Assembly: GCF_900106555.1 (NCBI RefSeq)
Contig: NZ_FNOE01000011.1
Location: forward strand, 26,188 to 90,187
DNA from: Nitrosomonas oligotropha
Lineage (GTDB): Bacteria; Pseudomonadota; Gammaproteobacteria; Burkholderiales; Nitrosomonadaceae
Reading direction: 5' to 3'
DNA length: 64,000 bases
Made by a program: the position numbers and the translations under genes. This document shows, one piece after another, positions 43,087 to 51,905 of the stretch. A model generated the notes under the pieces. It was not told the origin of the DNA. It did no database searches and was given only the letters and a program-made list of their open reading frames with translations. Within the stretch, counting starts at the first letter, position 1. Every line of letters starts with the position of its first letter.

Positions 43087-44457
43087 ATGATCCGGTATTG
43101 GTCGCTTATTCTCGGTCCCTGCCTCGCCGTAGCTATGGCCATCAGCATGAACGCCTCCGGCTGGGACAACAAAGCCTGTTGGGCCGGGGCCATCGTCACT
43201 TTGTGCGTCGTTTGGTGGATTTTCGAGCCGATTCCGATACCGGTGACGTCGATCATTCCGTTGGCAGTGTTTCCGCTGGCGGGGGTGTTGACCAAGGAGG
43301 ATATTGCGCGAGCGTATGGCGACGATATGGTGTTGCTGATGCTCGGTGGTTTCATGATCTCGGCGGCGCTGGCGCATTCCGGCGCGCATCACCGGCTGGC
43401 GCTCGGGTTGATCCGCATCGTCGGCGGGCATAGCAGCCGACGCATCGTGTTCGGGTTTTTGTGCGCCTGTGCGTTCATCAGTATGTGGATTTCCAATACT
43501 GCCACGACATTAATGATGATACCGCTGGCATTGGCGGTGATCGATCAGAGCAACGATAAAAAGCTCGCTATCCCGTTGCTGCTGTCAATCGCTTACGGCA
43601 GCAGTATCGGCGGATTGGGTTCGCCGATCGGCACGCCGCCGAATCTGGTGTTCATGCGCGAATATGAAAGCTTCACGGGGATCACGGTCAGTTTTACGCA
43701 GTGGATGAGCTGGGGCGTGCCGGTGGTGCTGTTGATGACGCCGCTGGCGGGTTTGTGGCTGACCCGGCATTTACATTTCAAGGGCGAATTGACGATGCCG
43801 CCGACTGGGCCGTGGCGCGCGGAAGAGCGTCGCATGCTGTTGATTTTCGGGCTGACCGTGCTGGCGTGGGTCACGCGCAACGAACCGTTCGGCGGCTGGA
43901 GCGTCTGGCTTGGCCTGAAAGGGGCAAGCGATGCGACGGTGGCATTGATCGCCGTGGTGGCGATGTTTCTGATCCCGAACGGCCGTGGCGGCCAATTGCT
44001 GGACTGGGATACTGCCGTCAAGGTGCCGTGGGGTATTTTGATTTTGTTTGCCGGAGGGATTGCGATTGCGCAGGCATTTATGGAAACCGGATTGTCGCAA
44101 GCGGTGGGCGAGCAGTTGTCCGTTCTGTCCGGTCTGCATCCGTTAATCATCATTGTATTCGTTGCATTATCGGTAACTTTTCTGACTGAAATAACGAGTA
44201 ATACGGCCATCACCGTTTTGTTGATGCCCATTCTCGGTCCGGCTGCATTAGCAGCCAATATCGATCCCATGCTGCTGATGTTGCCGGCCGCGATGGCCGC
44301 CAGCTATGGTTTCATGATGCCGGTCGGCACGGCGCCGAATGCGATCATGTTCGGCACCGGTGCAGTGCCGATCAGCAGCATGGTGCGCGAAGGGTTGGTG
44401 CTTAATTTCATTGGCGCAGCGGTGATTACGACGGTGTGTTATTGGCTGGTCGGTTAA
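43087..44457 (+). CDS. SLC13/DASS-family anion:sodium symporter (456 aa)
   Basis: A polytopic inner-membrane carrier with about 11-12 helices. The two conserved hairpin SNT motifs are present: WISNTATTLMMIPLA (about 136-150) and EITSNTAITVLLMPILG (about 365-381), with GGLGSPIGTPPN near 177-188. In this family they bind sodium and a dicarboxylate, citrate or sulphate; the specific substrate cannot be read. It converges with ampD, with a 32-base overlap. Composition returns to the genome average after the AT-rich islet. Confidence 0.9.
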   Translation: MIRYWSLILGPCLAVAMAISMNASGWDNKACWAGAIVTLCVVWWIFEPIPIPVTSIIPLAVFPLAGVLTKEDIARAYGDDMVLLMLGGFMISAALAHSGAHHRLALGLIRIVGGHSSRRIVFGFLCACAFISMWISNTATTLMMIPLALAVIDQSNDKKLAIPLLLSIAYGSSIGGLGSPIGTPPNLVFMREYESFTGITVSFTQWMSWGVPVVLLMTPLAGLWLTRHLHFKGELTMPPTGPWRAEERRMLLIFGLTVLAWVTRNEPFGGWSVWLGLKGASDATVALIAVVAMFLIPNGRGGQLLDWDTAVKVPWGILILFAGGIAIAQAFMETGLSQAVGEQLSVLSGLHPLIIIVFVALSVTFLTEITSNTAITVLLMPILGPAALAANIDPMLLMLPAAMAASYGFMMPVGTAPNAIMFGTGAVPISSMVREGLVLNFIGAAVITTVCYWLVG

Positions 44458-45001
44458 TTAAACCGCTGTTCAAACTGCTGTCATATCTTTTCCAATCAAA
44501 CCAAGGCCCCGGATCGGTTTTGCGCCCGGAGGCGATGTCCGAATGCCCGGCGATATTCTGAATCGGATATCGTTCGCACAAACAATGCGTCAAACCGATC
44601 AGTATTTCATATTGCGCGTCGGTAAACGGCGTGATATCGCTGCCTTCCAATTCAATACCAATCGAGTAATCATTGCAGCGATCTTGGCCTTGCCAACTGG
44701 ATACACCGGCGTGCCAGGCGCGCTGGCTGCACGGTACGAATTGAATCAGAGTGCCGTCGCGGCGGATGAAAAAATGCGCCGATACTTTCAAACCCTGTAA
44801 TGTTTGATAATAAGGATGTGCTTGTGGGTCGATTTGATTGGTGAACAATTCAATCACGCCGTTGCCGCCAAATTCATCCGGCGGCAGGCTGATGTTGTGG
44901 ATCACCAGCAGACTGATTTCCGTACCCGGCGGGCGTTTGTCGCAATTGGGCGAAGCGACAAATTCGGCGGTATCCAGCAAACCGGCAGTATCAATGCGCA
45001 T
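44426..45001 (-). CDS. ampD: 1,6-anhydro-N-acetylmuramyl-L-alanine amidase AmpD
   Basis: AmpD removes the peptide from anhydro-muropeptides in cytoplasmic peptidoglycan recycling. Zinc ligands appear in VIHNISLPP (His), RAWHAGVSSW and the later AGHSDIASGRKTDPGPWFDW with the catalytic Lys and Asp; QFVPCSQRAWHAG is typical. Start set at ATG 45001, giving the normal 191 residues, although the frame remains open much further upstream. The 3' end overlaps the SLC13 gene's 3' end; tmk starts divergently 72 bases away. Confidence 0.92.
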   Translation of the reverse strand: MRIDTAGLLDTAEFVASPNCDKRPPGTEISLLVIHNISLPPDEFGGNGVIELFTNQIDPQAHPYYQTLQGLKVSAHFFIRRDGTLIQFVPCSQRAWHAGVSSWQGQDRCNDYSIGIELEGSDITPFTDAQYEILIGLTHCLCERYPIQNIAGHSDIASGRKTDPGPWFDWKRYDSSLNSGLINRPANNTPS

Positions 45002-45073
45002 GATAGAATGAATCGATAATGGAATGACCGCGCATAGTAGCTTACCTAAATGACACTTGAAAACTGAAAAGAC

Positions 45074-45700
45074 ATGAGACAAGGCAAATTCATCACACTC
45101 GAAGGCATTGATGGCGCCGGAAAATCGACGCAACTGGCGTGGATTGTCGAGTTGTTGCAGCGTGCAGAGTTGCAGGCCGTTGTGACGCGTGAGCCGGGCG
45201 GTACCGAACTGGGTGAGCGATTGCGCGCTGTGCTGCTGGATAAATCGATGACTATGCACGCGGAGACCGAAGCTTTACTGATGTTCGCGGCGCGGCGCGA
45301 GCATTTGGATAAAGTGATTATGCCTGCGCTAGCGCAAGGGCAGTGGGTGATATCGGATCGTTTCACCGATGCCAGTTTTGCCTACCAAGGCGGGGGGAGG
45401 GGATTGGATACCGGTAAACTGGAAATTCTGGAACACTGGGTGCAGGGTGCTTTGCAGCCCGATTTGACGCTATATTTCGATGTGCCGGTGGAAGTCGGGC
45501 AACAGCGTGTCAGTCAAATCAAAGCCGCCGACCGGTTTGAAAAAGAGCGGGGCGATTTTTTTCAGCGCGTGCGCGCAGCGTATCTGGACCGGGCCCGGCA
45601 GTTTCCCGGCCGCATTAAAATCATCGACAGCAGCCAATCCTTAGCGGAAGTCAAAGCGGCAGTTGAACAGACATTGCAGCCTTTGTTGAATCATGGCTGA
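45074..45700 (+). CDS. tmk: Thymidylate kinase
   Basis: Tmk phosphorylates dTMP to dTDP. The P-loop is LEGIDGAGKSTQ (about 8-19), the DR motif is ISDRFTDASFAYQGGGRG (about 95-112) and DLTLYFDVP marks the Walker-B-like strand. Length 208 is normal. Its last eight bases overlap the start of holB, a conserved tmk-holB pairing in proteobacteria. Confidence 0.96.
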   Translation: MRQGKFITLEGIDGAGKSTQLAWIVELLQRAELQAVVTREPGGTELGERLRAVLLDKSMTMHAETEALLMFAARREHLDKVIMPALAQGQWVISDRFTDASFAYQGGGRGLDTGKLEILEHWVQGALQPDLTLYFDVPVEVGQQRVSQIKAADRFEKERGDFFQRVRAAYLDRARQFPGRIKIIDSSQSLAEVKAAVEQTLQPLLNHG

Positions 45701-46730
45701 TATTTATAGCTGGCAACACGACATCTGGCAGAGATTGACGCACAACCGTCAATTCCAGGGGCGCGCGTTGCTGCTCAAAGGCAAAAAAGGCACCGGCAAA
45801 TACGAATTTGCGCGCCAATTGGCGAAATCATTGCTCTGTGCGGCGCCTGCCGCGGAACAAAAAGCGTGTGGAGCGTGTTTGAGTTGCGGTTGGTTTGAGC
45901 AAAGCAGCCATCCCAATTTTTATCAGGTCATGCCGGAAGCGTTGCTCGCCAATTCCAATAGCAGTGCTGAAAAAGAAGACAGTGAAGAAAAATCCGGCGG
46001 TGCTGCACCGAAAAAAAGCGCCAGTCAACAAATTGGCGTTGAGCAAATCCGCAAGCTGACCGATTTCGTTTATATGAGCGGACATCAGAATGGTCTCAAA
46101 ATCATCCTGATTTATCCGGCGGAAACCATGAACAGCGCGGCAGCCAACGCACTGTTGAAAAAACTCGAGGAGCCGCCGGAACAGGTACTGTTTCTGCTGG
46201 TGACGCATCAAGCGCAGCGTTTGTTACCGACGATTCGCAGCCGCTGCCAGCAAATCGCGATGCCACTACCGGATGCGGCGGCAGCGCTGGCCTGGTTAAA
46301 ACAGCAGGAAGTCAGCGACCCTGAAGCCAGCCTGGCGGCCGCCGGTTTTTCTCCGTTAATGGCGCTGCTGCTGGCTAAGGGAGAAGCCGCGCAATACGGG
46401 CAATTCATCGAACAAATCGGTCATCCCAACCGGTTGGATCCGTTGTCCCTGGCGGAAACCTTGCAACAAACCAATCTATCCGTCGTCGTCAATTGGTTGC
46501 AAAAATGGTGCTACGACCTGGTCAGCTATCGCACCAGCGGAAAAATCCGCTACTACGTGAAACAGTTACCTGCCATCCAAGCGCTCAGCGGGCAAATGGA
46601 TTTACCCGGATGCGTGGCTTTCACGCAGGGACTCAATGTCAAGCAGCAATTGTCGCATCACCCGCTGAATCCGCGTTTGTTTCTGGAAGAGCTGTTTATC
46701 GCCTATGCTGCATTGATGGGTAAAAAATAG
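45693..46730 (+). CDS. holB: DNA polymerase III delta' subunit
   Basis: HolB is the delta' part of the clamp loader. The sensor/zinc module CGACLSCGWF (about 54-63), the LLKKLEEPPEQVLFLLVT block (about 155-172) and the arginine-finger SRC motif RSRCQQIAMP are present. Between the N-terminal domain and EQIRKL is an acidic, Ser/Glu/Lys-rich insert (about 86-112). The C-terminal domain (about 215-345) is the collar. It overlaps tmk and ends next to the convergent HbpS-like gene. Confidence 0.93.
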   Translation: MADIYSWQHDIWQRLTHNRQFQGRALLLKGKKGTGKYEFARQLAKSLLCAAPAAEQKACGACLSCGWFEQSSHPNFYQVMPEALLANSNSSAEKEDSEEKSGGAAPKKSASQQIGVEQIRKLTDFVYMSGHQNGLKIILIYPAETMNSAAANALLKKLEEPPEQVLFLLVTHQAQRLLPTIRSRCQQIAMPLPDAAAALAWLKQQEVSDPEASLAAAGFSPLMALLLAKGEAAQYGQFIEQIGHPNRLDPLSLAETLQQTNLSVVVNWLQKWCYDLVSYRTSGKIRYYVKQLPAIQALSGQMDLPGCVAFTQGLNVKQQLSHHPLNPRLFLEELFIAYAALMGKK

Positions 46731-47252
46731 TCACTTCTTTTCATACGTTTCATCGGCTTTCAATACTTTCAGCGCCGCGCTGGCGCAGACTTCGTCAAAC
46801 TCGATGCCCGGCGCTCCGCCAACGCCGATGCCGCCGACCACTTCACCGCCGACCTTAATCGGGAAACCGCCACCCAGTAACAAAATGTTGTCGTTCAGCC
46901 GTGTCAAACTTTGCAATTCGGGCTTTTGTGCGACCAGCACGGCGTATTTGTGCGTCGAATCACGCAGGCTGTTGGCGGTGTAAGCTTTGCGGCGGCTGCT
47001 ATCGAGCGTGTGCGGTCCGGCGCCGTCGGCTTTCAGTTGCACTTTGAGCAAGCCGGATTGGTCGACAATCGCCACGCTGACTTTGAAACCGTCGTCGTGG
47101 CATTTTTTGATTGCCGCCATCGCCGCCTGGGTTGATAATTCGAGCGGCAACACTTTTTGCACCGGGAAATCCTGCGCGAAAACGTGATTGGACAATGCCC
47201 ATAGCGATATTGCCGAGACAGCGATGGCCAAACGATTGCGGTTGTTGTTCAT
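46731..47252 (-). CDS. Secreted GlcG/HbpS-family heme-binding-like protein (173 aa)
   Basis: A signal peptide (about 1-26, ending SNHVFAQ) exports the protein. The mature part is a GlcG/HbpS domain (about 30-165): VSVAIVDQSGLLKVQ, ARRKAYTA-like SSRRKAYTANSL, GGGFPIKVGGEVVGGIGVGG and DEVCASAALKVL. Members bind heme or act as chaperone-like stress proteins. The ATG at 47252 is preceded by AAAGGAG. It sits between holB (convergent) and the divergent dienelactone hydrolase. Confidence 0.87.
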   Translation of the reverse strand: MNNNRNRLAIAVSAISLWALSNHVFAQDFPVQKVLPLELSTQAAMAAIKKCHDDGFKVSVAIVDQSGLLKVQLKADGAGPHTLDSSRRKAYTANSLRDSTHKYAVLVAQKPELQSLTRLNDNILLLGGGFPIKVGGEVVGGIGVGGAPGIEFDEVCASAALKVLKADETYEKK

Positions 47253-47332
47253 GGTGAGCTCCTTTGGGTTCATTGAATCGAAATAGCATCTACACCGTGA
47301 GATTATCACTACTTTCAAGGAAAGGTGGCAAC

Positions 47333-48046
47333 ATGATTACAAAAACGATCGATTATCAGGACTGCAGCACACCACTCGAAGGCTATCTCGCCTACCACGA
47401 TACCGGTACACCCAAACCCGCCGTGCTGGTGTCGCACGACTGGAGCGGGCGGCGCGAATTGGCGTGCAAGGGCGCGGAACGGATAGCGGACATGGGCTAC
47501 GTCGGTTTTGCGTTGGATATGTACGGTAAAGGCATATTCGGCGCCGACGGCGACGCCGATCGCAACGGCGCGTTGATGGCGCCGTTTACGCAAGACCGGG
47601 CATTACTGCGCCGCCGCATCAACGCCGCTCTGCACGCCGTGCGGCAACTGCCGCAAGTCAACGCAACCCGGGTCGCGGCGATGGGTTATTGCTTCGGCGG
47701 CCTATGCGTGCTCGAACTGGCGCGCTCCGGCGCGGATGTCAGAGGCGTGATCAGCATCCACGGCATCCTCGCGCCGGGCAATGTGCCCAACGAAACCATC
47801 ACCGCCAAAGTGCTGTGCCTGCACGGCCACGACGACCCGATGGTACCGCCGAAGCAAGTGCTCGCGCTCGAAACCGAAATGACCCGCGCCAATGTGGATT
47901 GGCAAATCCACGTCTATGGCGGAACCATGCACGCCTTCACCAACCCGAAAGCCAATAATCCGAGCTTTGGCACGGTGTACAAAGAAGTCGCAGCGAACCG
48001 GGCGTATCGGTCGATTGCGGATTTTTTGAAGGAAGTGTTTCAGTAA
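47333..48046 (+). CDS. Dienelactone hydrolase family protein
   Basis: An alpha/beta-hydrolase of 237 residues. The nucleophile elbow is MGYCFGGLC (Cys as nucleophile, about 122), with the acid in HGHDDPMVPP and the His in GGTMHAFTNP, the Cys-Asp-His triad of dienelactone hydrolases. VLVSHDWSGRRE near residue 30 is typical. The native substrate is unknown; related enzymes act on lactones or small esters. The ATG at 47333 follows AAAGGTGG. It is divergent from the HbpS-like gene. Confidence 0.9.
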   Translation: MITKTIDYQDCSTPLEGYLAYHDTGTPKPAVLVSHDWSGRRELACKGAERIADMGYVGFALDMYGKGIFGADGDADRNGALMAPFTQDRALLRRRINAALHAVRQLPQVNATRVAAMGYCFGGLCVLELARSGADVRGVISIHGILAPGNVPNETITAKVLCLHGHDDPMVPPKQVLALETEMTRANVDWQIHVYGGTMHAFTNPKANNPSFGTVYKEVAANRAYRSIADFLKEVFQ

Positions 48047-48184
48047 ATAATTGCTGCATCTAAATTAAGGAATTTGCTTATTTTGTTTCCATAAAAAGCG
48101 GCTTAACATGATGTAAGTGCCAATAGGTTTTTGGAACGATGCTGCAGTTCATATTGTTTAGCTCGTTTAAAGGGGGGTAGCATT

Positions 48185-50254
48185 ATGAGTAAGACACTTC
48201 CGGTAACCGTATTTGCTTTTAGCTTGGTTTTGACAGGGCTGCTCAGTCAAGTTGTCCAAGCGGAAGTTAAAACTTGGAGCAACAGTGACAGTTTCTGGAA
48301 TATTGACAGTAACTGGTCTCCCGTCGGCGTGCCGAGCTTGCCTGACGACGTGATGGTCAGCCCGTACGGCGGGGTGGATACGGTATTGAGATTTGATAGT
48401 TTTACTGGCGCTCAATTTGCCAATTCGCTGGTGGTCAATTCAGACGCGGCTAACACCATCGACTTCCTGCAGACGGGTGGTAATCTAGCTATAAGCCATA
48501 ACGAGATAGTCGGTCTTGGTTCATTTGGTTCGACTGGGAAAGGGAGTTATACGCTAAATGGTGGTACTAATGCAGCTGAATCTTTGATTCTGGGCGGAGG
48601 CTTTGGATCGAATGGCAGCTTCAACCAGAACGGCGGTATGAATAGAGTAAGTGGTCTCGCTATTGGCAGTGGAGCGGTAGCTACCGGAAAATATATACTG
48701 AATTCTGGAAGCTTGTGGGCAGATAGTGAATATTTCGGCACCACCACTAGTCGTTATGATCCTTACGGCCCTGGAAATGGTATTTTCATCCAGAACGGCG
48801 GTATACATACGGTGAATGGAGAGCTTGGTATGAGCGCCGGCACTTATACTTTAGGTGCAGGTAGTCTATTGACACATAGTGAAGTCTTAGGCTCAGGTGG
48901 CAGCGAAAGCGGCTACGGCGATTTTACCCAGAGCGGTGGCATGCACACAGTGATTACAGATCTTGTCGTTGGGGGTAATTCTGGCATCTTTGACACTGCA
49001 ACCGGTCACTATAGACTCAGTGCCGGTAGCTTGTTGGCAGGTTCCGAGCATATCGGCGAGGGTGTTTATAACAGCTCTGGCTCCATCATTCAAAGCGGCG
49101 GCTCGAATACGGTGAGTGGTATCCTTTCCATTGGTAATGGAATAGCAATCTTTGCTGAAAGTAGTAGGGGAAGATATAGTCTAAGTGCCGGTAGTCTGTC
49201 GGTAGGTAGCGAGGATATTGGTTATGGTGGAACCTTTATTCAGAACGGTGGAACTCATTCGGTGAAGCAGGAACTTACAATTGGCAAATTAATTGGATCC
49301 GGTACTTATAACTTAAATGCCGGTAGCCTGTCTACAGGTAGTGAATTCATAGCGAGTGGGAATTGTTGTGTTATCCCTGCTGGTAGCTTTAATCAAACTG
49401 GCGGTACTCATACTGTATCTGGTCTTGTAACAAATCACGGTGCCTACAATCTTTCGGGCGGTGCCTTCGTAGCTGGTGCCATAGATAACAGCGGTACGAT
49501 AACCCAAACCGGCGGCACAATGACGGTGAACGGCAATGTTATCAATGCCGCGAGCGGAAAGATTGAGATAGCAAATAGCCCGGCGATATTCACCGGTGAC
49601 GTTGTCAATAATGGACAATTTAAGACCACGCACACGACAGTCACCTTCTCCGGTACCTACACGGAAAATGGCTCGTACATCAGTGATCCATCGATCAATA
49701 ATTTTACTAACCTAATCATCGGCACAAGCGGTTATCTCGTTGGCGGTACTGGAGATGAGTGGCACATCACGGGCAGCTTTGAGAATCACAGTCTGCAAAA
49801 TACGCTATGGAATACCGCTAACGCCGGCTTGTTCTTCGATGGTGGCGGATTGAAAAGTCTCTACCTGGCAGGTATAGATGAAGGCGCGTCACCCTTCGGC
49901 TTTACCAATAACTTTGCTTTCGGATCACTGTTCCTCGCACAGGGTGCCGAGCTTAATATTTTGGATGGTAACGCAACGCCGGGTGCGGCGATGTATGTGG
50001 AACAGCTCAATCTAGCGGGTGGTGTTAGCCAATTGAGCAGCATCCATAGCGATTACAATATTTACTATAACCCGGCTTTGGCTGGTAATGCATATCTGCT
50101 GGGAAAAACTTATGCGCTGGATGGCGGTGGTTTGCTTATGGCCGCTGTTCCGGAACCAGAGACTTATGCCATGCTGCTGGCCGGGCTTAGCGTACTGGGT
50201 TTTGCTATCCGGCGCAGGGAGCAAAATAGAAAACGTTTAAACCGATTTGATTGA
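48185..50254 (+). CDS. PEP-CTERM surface protein with seven Gly/Ser-rich repeats (689 aa)
   Basis: A signal peptide (about 1-25) is followed by WSNSDSFWNIDSNWSP, a beginning seen in autotransporter-like repeat proteins. Residues about 118-455 contain seven copies of a 40-60-residue unit with a GxYxLxAGSLxxGSE strand and an xxQxGGxHTV strand, likely forming a beta-helix. The C-terminus has the sorting signal VPEPETYAMLLAGLSVLGFA followed by IRRRE, recognised by exosortase A. So this is a cell-surface or matrix protein anchored or released through XrtA. AAAGGGGGG lies before the ATG. The XrtA gene itself is not in the window. Confidence 0.9.
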   Translation: MSKTLPVTVFAFSLVLTGLLSQVVQAEVKTWSNSDSFWNIDSNWSPVGVPSLPDDVMVSPYGGVDTVLRFDSFTGAQFANSLVVNSDAANTIDFLQTGGNLAISHNEIVGLGSFGSTGKGSYTLNGGTNAAESLILGGGFGSNGSFNQNGGMNRVSGLAIGSGAVATGKYILNSGSLWADSEYFGTTTSRYDPYGPGNGIFIQNGGIHTVNGELGMSAGTYTLGAGSLLTHSEVLGSGGSESGYGDFTQSGGMHTVITDLVVGGNSGIFDTATGHYRLSAGSLLAGSEHIGEGVYNSSGSIIQSGGSNTVSGILSIGNGIAIFAESSRGRYSLSAGSLSVGSEDIGYGGTFIQNGGTHSVKQELTIGKLIGSGTYNLNAGSLSTGSEFIASGNCCVIPAGSFNQTGGTHTVSGLVTNHGAYNLSGGAFVAGAIDNSGTITQTGGTMTVNGNVINAASGKIEIANSPAIFTGDVVNNGQFKTTHTTVTFSGTYTENGSYISDPSINNFTNLIIGTSGYLVGGTGDEWHITGSFENHSLQNTLWNTANAGLFFDGGGLKSLYLAGIDEGASPFGFTNNFAFGSLFLAQGAELNILDGNATPGAAMYVEQLNLAGGVSQLSSIHSDYNIYYNPALAGNAYLLGKTYALDGGGLLMAAVPEPETYAMLLAGLSVLGFAIRRREQNRKRLNRFD

Positions 50255-50274
50255 ATTCAGAAAACGATATCCTA

Positions 50275-51459
50275 TTACAGCCGCTCTAGCAAAACTTGCC
50301 GGACTTCCTCATCCGTGAGCACAATCGGATTAGTTTTCATACTGTTCCCGCGGCAATTGGCAATGACTTTGCCGAATCCTGCTTCCTGCAAACCATAATG
50401 CGATAATCGGGGTAAGGCGAGTTCTTCTGTCCACTGTGTCAGCAGATCGATTAGGGCATTAAAAGCCGTTTCGGGGTCGATAAAGCGTTTTTCACAGAGA
50501 ATTTCCGCAACGTGTAAATATTTCGCCAGTGCTTGGTTGTTGGGTTCTCGCGCTAACAGGCTGTGGATGTTGGCCCGGGTAGCGGCGGCGACCAGGGTGC
50601 CGCAGACGGCGCCGTGCGGGATCGGATAGAAAGCGCCGAGCGGGGATGCCAGGCCGTGCACCGAACCCAAGCCCACTTGTGCCAGTGTGATGCCGGAGAG
50701 CAGTGCGGCGTACGCCATTTTTTCACGCTGGCGCGCCATATCGCCGTGCTGGCGGTAAAGTGGGATCAGCGCGTCACGGGCGGATTGCAGGCCGCTGATT
50801 GCCAGTGCATCGGTGAAGGCGTTGGCTTTGATCGACACGTACGATTCCAGCAGTTGCGTTAGCGCATCCATGCCGTTGGCGGCGATCACGCTGGCCGGGC
50901 AACTGGCCAGCAAGTCCGGGTCGACGATGGCGTATTCGGCGACCAGTTTGTCGTGGCGGAAGGATTTCTTGAAACCGTTTTCGCCTTGCACGCTGAGCAC
51001 GGCATTTTTGGTTGCTTCGCTACCGGTACCGGCAGTAGTGGGCACGGCGATGAACGGCACGGCCGGGCCTTGATACGGCAGTTCCGGACCGACGCCCTCG
51101 AGATAATCCATCACCGAGCGCCGTACTCGCAATAATCCGGCCACTGCTTTGGCGGCATCGAGCGCACTGCCGCCGCCGATACCGGCTACTGCGGTGAAAT
51201 CATCACCAGCATGGGCTTTAACGAGTTCGTCGATCAAAGCGGGGGAAGGTTCTTCCGCTACGGTGCAGTGCCGCCAGGTGATGGAACGATGTTCGAGTTG
51301 ATCGATCAGGAATTGCCAATGCGGGGTATTGATAAAGGAACGCGCACCGGTAACCAGCAGAACGCGCGCGCCATAACTTGCGATAATATCCGGTAGTTTC
51401 TGTAAAGCGCCTGCGCCAAATTCGATGCGCGGCAATCGGGCGATGGAAAAAACAGTCAT
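50275..51459 (-). CDS. Iron-containing alcohol dehydrogenase
   Basis: A 394-residue group III alcohol dehydrogenase. The NAD-binding GGGSALDAAKAVAG (about 94-107) and GTGSEATKNAV are present. Iron ligands are offered by GMDALTQLLE (Asp) and GLGSVHGLASPLGAFYPIPHG (His residues), with a further His upstream of NPIVLTDEEV. The substrate could be an alcohol, aldehyde or glycol. The start codon overlaps the stop of the ABM monooxygenase (TAATG), so they are coupled. Confidence 0.9.
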   Translation of the reverse strand: MTVFSIARLPRIEFGAGALQKLPDIIASYGARVLLVTGARSFINTPHWQFLIDQLEHRSITWRHCTVAEEPSPALIDELVKAHAGDDFTAVAGIGGGSALDAAKAVAGLLRVRRSVMDYLEGVGPELPYQGPAVPFIAVPTTAGTGSEATKNAVLSVQGENGFKKSFRHDKLVAEYAIVDPDLLASCPASVIAANGMDALTQLLESYVSIKANAFTDALAISGLQSARDALIPLYRQHGDMARQREKMAYAALLSGITLAQVGLGSVHGLASPLGAFYPIPHGAVCGTLVAAATRANIHSLLAREPNNQALAKYLHVAEILCEKRFIDPETAFNALIDLLTQWTEELALPRLSHYGLQEAGFGKVIANCRGNSMKTNPIVLTDEEVRQVLLERL

Positions 51460-51761
51460 TAGCTGCCCACGATCGGATACAAACCGTCATAAACGATGCC
51501 CTTGCGCGGTTCGGCCATCCAATCCGCGACAGTATCGCGCCAAGCCAGATAATGTGCGGTTTCTTTGTGCGCGGCGGCGTCCTGTTGGGTTTTATAAGCT
51601 TCGTAAAAGACAAACTGGGCCGGATCGCTGGCGGATTGCAGTATGTCAAACCGCAAATTACCTGGTTCGCGAATCGAATTTTCGTGGTTTAACCGGCAAG
51701 CTTCTTTAAATGCCTCCACTTTTTCCGGTTTGACTGAAGCATAGACGATGGTGACATACAT
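51459..51761 (-). CDS. Antibiotic biosynthesis monooxygenase-domain protein (100 aa)
   Basis: A small ABM-fold protein: VTIVYASVKPEKVEAFKEAC at the start, then FDILQSASDPAQFVFYEAYK and ETAHYLAWRDTV. Such dimers include YgiN-type quinol monooxygenases that need no cofactor. It is translationally coupled to the iron alcohol dehydrogenase downstream, suggesting a shared substrate pathway, perhaps quinone or aldehyde detoxification. That is inference from pairing. Confidence 0.87.
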   Translation of the reverse strand: MYVTIVYASVKPEKVEAFKEACRLNHENSIREPGNLRFDILQSASDPAQFVFYEAYKTQQDAAAHKETAHYLAWRDTVADWMAEPRKGIVYDGLYPIVGS

Positions 51762-51905
51762 GACTCGAGTCCTCAGTGTTGAATGGGTTGTGTATCAATA
51801 GCTCGATGATTGATCGAGGCATAAGACGGCGGGTATTTTACTACCAAACTCGATGGTTGCTGCATCCGATCATGGAATGAGAACGGGGAACGGCGCTTAA
51901 GAAAT

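Noticed and set aside
48132..48147. Sigma-54-like site (TGGAAC...TGCAG) before the PEP-CTERM gene
   Set aside because: PEP-CTERM genes are sometimes sigma-54 controlled, but GG and GC are only nine bases apart here instead of ten, and the -12 box does not match TTGC.
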